A stretch of DNA of 9,383 bases from Desulfobacteraceae bacterium (GTDB lineage Bacteria > Desulfobacterota > Desulfobacteria > Desulfobacterales > Desulfobacteraceae). Under the pieces are notes generated by a model. The model was not told the DNA's origin, made no database searches, and saw nothing but the letters and a program-made list of their open reading frames with translations. The position numbers and the translations under genes are program-made. Positions 5,805 to 9,383 of this stretch are shown here, piece by piece; position 1 is the stretch's first letter; the number at the start of each line of letters is the position of its first letter. The DNA is taken from contig PIVQ01000249.1 of the NCBI GenBank assembly GCA_003354055.1, positions 1 to 9,383 of the forward strand, written 5' to 3'.

Positions 5805-8800
5805 TTAGATACCAGGGCCTTTTTCCGGTCCGGACAATGTCTCTATGACCTGGTTGATCTGATTCGGTTTAAACCAGTCGCTGTGTGTGGCATCTACTTC
5901 AATGCGGCGGACCTCTCCCTGGGCATGGGTTCTGAGTTTCGGGTCGTATTTTTCCATCCAGTTTGTAGTGTCCATCACAAGAATATCTCCCTGATAGGGA
6001 ATGGGGATATAGGATTTGTAGGCTTTCCAGAATGCTGATTCCATCAGTCTGAACTGTGTGGTTTCGGGAAGCCGAATACCCAAGCGGGCATACAGATTTC
6101 CCCTTCTTTCATCCAGAGCTAGGAGATTCATGTGAATTTTTTCCCGGGTTTTCGGGATGATTTTCTTTAAACTATGGCCGATCCCGAATCTGAACATCCC
6201 TTTTACATGGTGTCCTACAAATGAAGACCTACTCTTTGTCTGCCAGAATTCGTCAAGAAATACGAGACGTTCAACCTTCTTTCCCATGCTGGTTAACTGG
6301 GAGGCAATTTCAAAGGCCGCAATGGAATACCTGCAGAACCCGATGATGATATAGGGTCCGGACGGATCGGCATGGGTGATTTCTCTTACATTATTGCGTG
6401 CGATTTCCCACAGATCCATAGGAATTATTCGTTTTTTTACCGTTTTATGGGCAAACACCGTCAGGGTATAAAACGCGTGGCCTTTTAAATTTTGTTTTCC
6501 ATAGGCGTCCGTATCTTCATTTGTACCTGCAATGAAAAAGATTGAGGGCTTGTCTCCCTTGGGTTTGATCACCCTAAGATTGCTGAATACAAAGTCTGTG
6601 TCTTTTTCCTTCAGGACGGTTGCCAGATCCTTGAGCACCGGATATCTGAAAATGGCCAGTACCGGAATCGAGATGTTGAATTTTTTTTCAATAGCAGTGA
6701 CAAGGCGTATGGCGGTCAGGGATGATCCTCCGATATCAAAGAAATTATCTTTTTGTCCGATATCGCGACTATTAAGGATCTCATTCCATATGCGGATCAA
6801 TCCTGTTTCATATTCATCACAGCTGTCGCAGGCCGGCTCAGGCCAATCCATTTCCAGCGTAGTAGCTTTGGTCTCGGCATCCAGTTTATTAATCCACTCT
6901 TTTTCAAGGCGGGTGTAATCTATTTTTCCGGAAGCCGTATAGGGCAGGTGGTCCACCATACAAAATTTTGAAGGGATCATATAGGACGGGAGCCTGGATT
7001 TCATCCAGGCTTTGAGTTCTCCTTTGTCCAATTTAGGCCGGCCCTTATCCTCCGGGTAGTTATCCGCTGGATCCTTATCCAAAGGGTCCTTGTCCGCCAC
7101 AATAAAAAGGGCGGTCTCTGTAATACCCAGATTATCCTTGGACACGGCAATGGCTGCTGCCGTGATATCCGGATGGGCCAATGCCGTTTTTTCAATCTCG
7201 TCAGGTTCCACCCGGTAGCCCCTGATTTTGATCTGCCGATCAATTCTGCCCAGAAAAATAATATCCCCCGAGGGCAGCATATATGCATTGTCGCCGGTTT
7301 TAAAAAAGCGGCTGTTTGCCTGAAGTCTGTCTTCTTTCTTACGTCTATTCCGGTGGACAAAGGCGTGGCGTGTCTGTTCGTCCTGATTCAGGTATCCTTG
7401 AGCCAGTTGCGGTCCGCCGATGTACAATTCTCCTGTGACCCCGGGAGGTGCCGGCTGGTGAAAATGATTTAAAATACAGAGGCTGACATCTGAGAAGGGC
7501 CGTCCTATGGTAACCTGTCCGTTAACTGCATGGGAAGCGGAAAGGTCCGCATAGGTAACGGCAACCGTTGTCTCTGTGGGGCCATAGGTGTTGAGGAGCC
7601 GGATCCTCCCCTTCACGGTCTGCTGCCAGGCGTTCACTTTCTCAGGGTTGGCTGCCTCTCCGCCGATGATGACCAGCCGCAGTGTGTCAGGAAGGTCAAG
7701 AGCACTGATCTGATCAGCCATCATATGCCAGTAGGCTGTGGGCAGATCTGCCACAGTGATGCTGTTTGAGTCACAGTATGCGAACAGTTCTTCCGGTGTC
7801 AGCACAAGATCTCTGGGTTTTATTACCAGGCAGGCACCTGAGAACAGGGTGGGATAGATCTCTTCGGCAGAGGCATCAAAACTGATGGAGGCAAATTGTA
7901 GAACCCTGTCCAGGGGCTGGAAATCATAGGTCTCTGCAGCGGACTTGGTAAATGAGGCCAGGGCAGAGTGCTGGATCACCACCCCTTTTGGATTGCCTGT
8001 GGAGCCTGAAGTATAGATGATATAGGCCATGTGCTCGGGGGCAACCGGAACCTGGGGGTTGGTCTCCGCACACCGGACAATGGTCCGCATTTCCCTGTCA
8101 AACAAGACAAGGTGAGCGCTTGAATCCGGGATTTTATCCAGGTGATCGGAATCCGTAATGATCAAATCCGGATGGGCGTCTTCAATAATGTATTTTATGC
8201 GTTCCTGCGGATAGGAGACATCAACCGGAATATAACAGCCGCCTGATTTCAAAATACCCAGTAAAATGGCAATGATGTCTGTATTCTGGGGCAGGAAGAG
8301 AAATATCTTTTTTTCCGGTCCGCCACCTGTTGCCGTTAGGAAATGGGCGATCTGATTGGCAAACTTGTTCAACTGGTCGTAAGTCAGGGTCTTTTTACCG
8401 TCTGAAACGGCTGTCACCGACTTATTTACGGTTGCCTGGATTTCAAACAGGTTGTGGAAACAGCTTCTTGGTTTCAGATGCCGTTGACTTGTCTGAAGTT
8501 TTTGTCCGATGGCTTTTATCTCTTCATTTGTCAGTACGGGAAGATCGGACAGGCAGGCATCGGGGGCATCAGAGGCAATTTTTAAAAAATTGGCAAAATG
8601 ATTCAGGATCTGCCGGGTCGTTTTTTCATTGAATTTACGCTGATCGTACTCAATGGAGACTTCAAGTTCATCCACACCCTGGGCCGTGAGGAAAATAGCA
8701 CCGGGCGTTCTTTCCAGAAGGGAGATGTTTGAGCAGGTCACAGCTTTCTTATAAGCCGCCAGAGATTGGTCCAGAGTGTTATAATCATAGGAAAAATAAA

Positions 8801-9383
8801 TTTCTGACAGGGGGATGCTGCCCTTGATAGGACTTAAGGCATGGATATCTGTCAGTGAGAGATGGTCGTGGGCCCTGATTTCTTTCCATTGGCTGCGGAT
8901 GCCGGATATAAATGAGATCAATGATTGACCGGGATCGACTTGTATTCTCATCGGCAGGGTGTTGATATACATCCCTGTTTTATTAGAACTTGTTTTATCG
9001 GTATCTGTTTTATGGGTCTTGTTTTTTCCAAAGTTCCGTACGGAAACCGTGGCGCCGAATAGAATATCTGTCTTTCCCGTATAATGGCTGAGCAGGATCG
9101 CCCAGGAGCCCATCAAAAAGGCGTTCATGGTCAATTCGAATTTTTCGCACAGGTTTTTTATTTTTCTGGCGGTGATGGAAGACAAAAAGGATTTGTGGCT
9201 CCCGGTGGTCAGGGGCATGGTATGTTGCTGACGCCGGGTCGGTGCAGTGCCTTTTTTTCGGATTCGGAAGGGGAAAACCAGGGGTTCGTTAAATCCTTTC
9301 AGGTATCCGGCCCAGAATTTTTCTGACAGATGCCGGGGGTGGTGGTTCAGCCATGAAATATACCGCCTGAACGATCCAACTGT
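5805..9383 (-). CDS. Nonribosomal peptide synthetase termination module, C-A-PCP-TE (5' end cut off by window edge)
   Basis: The frame is open from the right edge to the TAA at 5805-5807. The ATG at 9218 is internal, because condensation-domain sequence (YISWLNHHP...EKFWAGYLKGF) continues upstream of it. Numbering from that Met: condensation domain, C-terminal half, to about 230 (MYINTLPMRI near 83-92; the HHxxxDG site lies outside). Adenylation domain, about 252-775: YTSGSTGNPKG at 402, FDAS at 447, NTYGPTE at 543, FKTGD, GRIDRQIKIRGYRVEPDEIE, SGKID with K765. Carrier domain: FDIGGSSL with pantetheine-bearing S833. Thioesterase, about 888-1137: C962, D989 and H1112 form the likely triad. The protein condenses an upstream peptide or acyl chain with its own amino acid and releases it. 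Specificity-code residues read DAEDIGTVA plus Lys, an acidic pocket suggesting a basic amino acid. The thioesterase elbow is unusual (GFCRYS), and two 15-bp tandem repeats sit in surface loops. Confidence 0.95.
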   Translation of the reverse strand, partial: TVGSFRRYISWLNHHPRHLSEKFWAGYLKGFNEPLVFPFRIRKKGTAPTRRQQHTMPLTTGSHKSFLSSITARKIKNLCEKFELTMNAFLMGSWAILLSHYTGKTDILFGATVSVRNFGKNKTHKTDTDKTSSNKTGMYINTLPMRIQVDPGQSLISFISGIRSQWKEIRAHDHLSLTDIHALSPIKGSIPLSEIYFSYDYNTLDQSLAAYKKAVTCSNISLLERTPGAIFLTAQGVDELEVSIEYDQRKFNEKTTRQILNHFANFLKIASDAPDACLSDLPVLTNEEIKAIGQKLQTSQRHLKPRSCFHNLFEIQATVNKSVTAVSDGKKTLTYDQLNKFANQIAHFLTATGGGPEKKIFLFLPQNTDIIAILLGILKSGGCYIPVDVSYPQERIKYIIEDAHPDLIITDSDHLDKIPDSSAHLVLFDREMRTIVRCAETNPQVPVAPEHMAYIIYTSGSTGNPKGVVIQHSALASFTKSAAETYDFQPLDRVLQFASISFDASAEEIYPTLFSGACLVIKPRDLVLTPEELFAYCDSNSITVADLPTAYWHMMADQISALDLPDTLRLVIIGGEAANPEKVNAWQQTVKGRIRLLNTYGPTETTVAVTYADLSASHAVNGQVTIGRPFSDVSLCILNHFHQPAPPGVTGELYIGGPQLAQGYLNQDEQTRHAFVHRNRRKKEDRLQANSRFFKTGDNAYMLPSGDIIFLGRIDRQIKIRGYRVEPDEIEKTALAHPDITAAAIAVSKDNLGITETALFIVADKDPLDKDPADNYPEDKGRPKLDKGELKAWMKSRLPSYMIPSKFCMVDHLPYTASGKIDYTRLEKEWINKLDAETKATTLEMDWPEPACDSCDEYETGLIRIWNEILNSRDIGQKDNFFDIGGSSLTAIRLVTAIEKKFNISIPVLAIFRYPVLKDLATVLKEKDTDFVFSNLRVIKPKGDKPSIFFIAGTNEDTDAYGKQNLKGHAFYTLTVFAHKTVKKRIIPMDLWEIARNNVREITHADPSGPYIIIGFCRYSIAAFEIASQLTSMGKKVERLVFLDEFWQTKSRSSFVGHHVKGMFRFGIGHSLKKIIPKTREKIHMNLLALDERRGNLYARLGIRLPETTQFRLMESAFWKAYKSYIPIPYQGDILVMDTTNWMEKYDPKLRTHAQGEVRRIEVDATHSDWFKPNQINQVIETLSGPEKGPGI
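7045..7095 (-). repeat. 15-bp-period minisatellite inside the adenylation domain
   Basis: On the plus strand TTATCC recurs at 7045, 7060 and 7075 and as TTGTCC at 7090, exactly 15 bases apart. In the protein this gives the pentapeptide series DKDPL-DKDPA-DNYPE-DKGRP, followed by a degenerate unit (KLDKGE). It lies in the small C-terminal subdomain of the adenylation domain, between the GYRVEPDEIE and SGKID motifs, where the family has a variable surface loop. The frame is kept, as expected for a repeat unit that is a multiple of three. Confidence 0.8.
8976..9013 (-). repeat. 15-bp-period minisatellite inside the condensation domain
   Basis: TGTTTTAT occurs on the plus strand at 8976, 8991 and 9006, exactly 15 bases apart. 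The encoded series is KTDTD-KTSSN-KTG, in the hydrophilic loop just before the conserved MYINTLPMRI strand. A near copy (TGTTTTTT) at 9020 is off the period by one base. The loop replaces the usual, less charged stretch between the SGRP-like and INTLP motifs. Confidence 0.7.

Noticed and set aside
7001..7360. 119-codon minus-strand frame overlapping the adenylation domain
   Set aside because: It is in another frame of strongly supported synthetase coding sequence, has no known motifs, and has the Trp/Arg-rich makeup of a frame shadow.
9216..9218. ATG at 9218 as the start of the synthetase gene
   Set aside because: The frame stays open to the window edge and encodes typical condensation-domain sequence upstream of it, so this Met is internal.
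1..9383. CRISPR arrays, tRNA/rRNA genes, phage or integrase genes, toxin-antitoxin or other defence systems
   Set aside because: No regularly spaced repeats beyond the two intragenic 15-bp series, no cloverleaf-like sequences noticed, and no proteins of these classes among the translated frames.

Overview
The window looks like a piece of a chromosome of moderate GC from a Gram-negative, probably strictly anaerobic bacterium. The MutS sequence, a CooT-like nickel protein, a LapA-type membrane protein and a GspA/ExeA-type ATPase together suggest a sulfate-reducing deltaproteobacterium (Desulfobacterota, perhaps Desulfobacterales). That assignment is made by eye without any search and is tentative. 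All seven genes lie on the minus strand, so transcription reads from the right edge to the left.

Layout in transcription order: (1) 9383-5805 is the 3' part of a nonribosomal peptide synthetase gene, open at the right edge. The visible protein is the second half of a condensation domain, an adenylation domain, a carrier domain and a C-terminal thioesterase, so it is a termination module. (2) 5573-4467 is an AAA+ ATPase of the GspA/ExeA type with a single C-terminal membrane anchor. (3) 4458-3799, eight bases further on, is a calcineurin-like metallophosphoesterase. (4) 3678-3487 is a CooT-family small nickel-binding protein. (5) 3487-2906, overlapping it by one base (TAATG), is an M23-type (LytM-like) peptidase domain protein. 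(6) 2639-2232 is a LapA-like two-helix membrane protein with a good promoter and ribosome binding site. (7) 2210 to the left edge is mutS, lacking about its last 130 codons.

The two larger gaps, 2640-2905 and 5574-5804, each carry one copy of the same element of about 115 bp with imperfect terminal inverted repeats. Both copies have the same orientation and follow the stop codon of the gene before them. This is the clearest structure not explained by genes, and looks like a miniature inverted-repeat element or REP-like dispersed repeat. Other observations are a thioesterase nucleophile elbow with Cys in place of Ser and Tyr-Ser in place of Gly-Gly, an acidic adenylation pocket, two separate 15-bp-period minisatellites inside the synthetase gene, and a perfect hairpin over the start region of the phosphoesterase gene.

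The genes do not form one obvious pathway. The synthetase presumably belongs to a secondary-metabolite locus continuing to the right. The ATPase/phosphoesterase pair and the CooT/M23 pair look like two short transcription units, and lapA-mutS a third. I see no tRNA, rRNA, CRISPR array, integrase or complete insertion sequence.
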